Source of the DNA: Pyxicephalus adspersus
Lineage: Eukaryota > Chordata > Amphibia > Anura > Pyxicephalidae
Direction of reading: 5' to 3'
Assembly (NCBI RefSeq): GCF_032062135.1
Contig: NC_092861.1
Coordinates: forward strand, 143,194,679-143,258,678
DNA length: 64,000 nt
Shown here: piece by piece, positions 62,007 through 64,000 of the stretch
How the letters are laid out: every line of letters starts with the position of its first letter
Numbering within the stretch: position 1 is the first letter of the stretch
Made by a program: the position numbers and the translations under genes
The notes under the pieces: model-generated
Told to the model about the DNA's origin: nothing
What the model saw: only the letters and a program-made list of their open reading frames with translations
Databases searched by the model: none

Positions 62007-62192
62007 TCATTTAATTTATTTTTTGGACTCATGGAGTGTAAATACCTGAATTTTATTTGGCATCAGCTTCTAGAACTCAGAGTGGGGGAGGAAGAAGATG
62101 TACAAGATGCCAATTCATATTCATGTGCCGAGCATGATGATGGGGAAAAAAAGCAGAGTAATATGATGGACCTATAATTTACTGTCCAATCA
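62007..62192 (+). repeat. Repeat pair, copy 1 (partner 63345-63542)
   Basis: TACCTGAATTTTATTTGGCA, TCAGCTTCTAGAA, GAGGAAGAAGATGTACAAGA, GAGCATGATGATGGGG and AATTTACTGTCCAA recur in order at the partner. Confidence 0.85.
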
Positions 62193-63344
62193 CAGGATGG
62201 GGGAAGGACATCCGGGACTCAAAGCTAGCTCAAACCTGCTCTCTGACTGGTCAGACCGAGGACATCTACTGGTGGAAAATCAGTTCAGCATTGGAGAACA
62301 TTGGATTATAGGTGAGTACTGTTGCTTAGAATTTGCCAAAATAAGGCAAAAGTTTGGATTTAGAACATCTAGATCCGAATCTGAGCCCATTACCCCACAC
62401 ATAACAGAAAACTGCTGACCACTGTGCATGGCACAGGCTGAGAATGGAAAATGCTGCCCTTTACATTAAATATATATACCCCCAACAAATAATGGGAGCA
62501 TTGCCTATTGTTTTCAACGGCAACAATTTATTTGGCCACCTTTCTATCACTTTGAACACTGGATCTTCTGCAGTATCATGAGTGATACCCAGCACTCTAA
62601 GGCTACACAAATTGCAATGGTAACCCAAGACAAGCATGAGCCATCTGCTCTCTGGGTATCCCAATACACACCTATAGATACTTGTAGAGTCAGCTCAGTA
62701 AAAATACATATAAAAAGGTTTTCAGGTAATCATGCTATAGCTACTAGTAAATCAAGTTTATAGTCAAACCACACTGCTATTAAACTTCCCTATGATTAAG
62801 CACATCGGCTGGTACACTCACTGCAGTTATCAATTCTGTGGGTCAAAAATCTGGTAGATTAGGCTCTTAACCTAAAGCTGAATTTTTGCTTAGAGATTAT
62901 GGAAGCCTCCATTTCTGATCTGGTTCTAAAGAACTCTGCTTGCATGGTTTGTGTTCAGATCCTCTACATTTAATACTAAATGAATCACTGATCCGGAATA
63001 GGTAAGTAGCTCAGGTGGTCAGTTAATTGCTGACAACAGTGGCACTGAAGCTTTCCATCCATGCAATTAGCATTCTTTAGAATTAATTTAACAATGGTAT
63101 GTTACATAATCATTGAGCAATAGGTTCACATTAAGGTATTACGGCAAAGTCTTAGGATCGGTTTTCCTCCTCCTGGCATACTCCCAGCTCACTCCATTCT
63201 CCCTGATTACCAAAAAGTATTGGTTCCTTTACAACTTATATGTGATATTTTGTTATGCAGGTAGATTTCACTTCTACAAAGGTCAGCAAGGCCACTTTAT
63301 TGCATTGCCCCTTCTGCAATGAATGCAGGTAGGTATTCATTATT

Positions 63345-63542
63345 ACATCTTTTAATTTATTTTTCCAACTTAGGGAGTGTTAATACCTGAATTTTATTTG
63401 GAATCAGCTTCTTGCAGTCCATGTACTGTACAAGCTCAGAGTAGCGGAGGAAGAAGCTGTACAAGATGCCGTATGTTCATGTACTGAGCATGATGATGGG
63501 TACCCAAAACAGAGTGGTGGAGATGGGCTTACAATTTACTGT
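63345..63542 (+). repeat. Repeat pair, copy 2 (partner 62007-62192)
   Basis: Same order of blocks as copy 1, with TACCTGAATTTTATTTGGAA, TCAGCTTCTTGCAG, GAGGAAGAAGCTGTACAAGA and GAGCATGATGATGGGT, plus a short extra segment near 63415-63430. Confidence 0.85.
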
Positions 63543-64000
63543 CCAAAAAAAGAATAATGGGGCTTGTAATCTTGTAAACCGAAAGTTTTTTTTATCACTT
63601 AGCATTGCTCCTAGTTTTCTTTGTAGGCTATACCCCTCCACCCCATGTTATGGAAGATGAACTATTTTACAAAAAAGACATTATTTTTTGCGAAAAGGGT
63701 ATTTTGTAAGAAGGGGGTTCTATACATTATCTGTGATTGTGAAACAACAGATACAAAATCAAATCAAATTTTAAAACCAAGATTTTTATCTATCACAGTA
63801 TTTGTCCCACTTACCTTTCTGGCCTGATAGAAAAATACTCCCCTAGCCGCTCTATTTTCTCCATCAATGGCCTACTAATGGCTTCTTCACTCATAACCTC
63901 ATGCGCGTCTTCCTTTTTCTTTTTGGCTTGCTCATACTTTCTGCTCATTTAAAAGAACACTCAAATTTACCTACTCATCTTTTTCTGTCTCTTAAATCCT

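Larger units (their letters stand above)
61116..64000. other. Region without recognisable gene, with an internal dispersed-repeat pair
   Basis: No exon I can recognise. 62007-62192 and 63345-63542 are two copies of the same sequence; otherwise nothing is identifiable. Open frames of up to 115 codons (61506-61853) have no recognisable domains. Confidence 0.55.

Noticed and set aside
39144..64000. KCTD3, the usual neighbour downstream of KCNK2 in other vertebrates
   Set aside because: No BTB-domain or other KCTD3-like stretch was recognised; the neighbour may lie beyond the window or on another scaffold.

Overview
The window is vertebrate genomic DNA, most likely from a frog. It is AT-rich, intron-dominated and packed with decayed mobile elements. 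It carries one recognisable gene, the second half of kcnk2 (TREK-1, a two-pore-domain K+ channel), on the + strand. The frog assignment is inference: the repeat types are those I associate with anuran genomes (TTAA-flanked miniature elements, hAT and Harbinger miniature elements, a tRNA-derived SINE with a 'GCGCTATATAAAT' tail, and a CR1/L2-like LINE). No sequence in the window names the species.

Gene layout: four coding exons lie at 17967-18127, 20637-20823, 23712-23851 and 38826-39143. Each has canonical AG/GT borders and matching phases (1, 0, 1, 0). Joined, they give 267 complete codons that align to mammalian TREK-1 without an indel from Phe145 (first selectivity filter) to the natural C-terminus at residue 411. 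They encode TM2, TM3, the second pore loop, TM4 and the regulatory cytoplasmic tail. The proton-sensing Glu306 and the phosphorylation sites Ser300, Ser333 and Ser351 are all kept. The exons for the N-terminus, TM1 and the first pore helix are not in the window and must lie upstream, so the first intron seen here is at least 17,966 bases. The intron before the last exon is 14,974 bases.

Introns and downstream region: almost everything else that can be identified is repeat. 1-17966 holds a duplicated ~530-bp unit, two TTAA-flanked elements, a degenerate ~40-bp minisatellite (12.4-13.05 kb) and a hAT miniature element with a perfect 8-bp target duplication. 18-38.8 kb holds a LINE fragment with reverse-transcriptase C-terminal homology, SINE copies, more hAT copies, (AT)n tracts and a dead Tc1/mariner transposase tail. 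After the stop codon at 39143 there is presumed 3' UTR, then about 24 kb with no gene I can recognise. That stretch contains nested transposons (44.6-45.1 kb and 49.1-50.3 kb), a Harbinger miniature element, a ~600-bp foldback element, a piggyBac-like element, a palindrome-rich block at 55.4-55.95 kb and several further hAT copies.

I found no operon-like system, CRISPR array, defence locus or RNA gene. The most unusual items are a 295-bp nested element with ~48-bp inverted ends and a 5-bp target duplication that I cannot assign, the palindrome cluster near 55.6 kb, the minisatellite at 12.4 kb, and an unexplained GC-richer open stretch behind a good splice acceptor at 54.45 kb.
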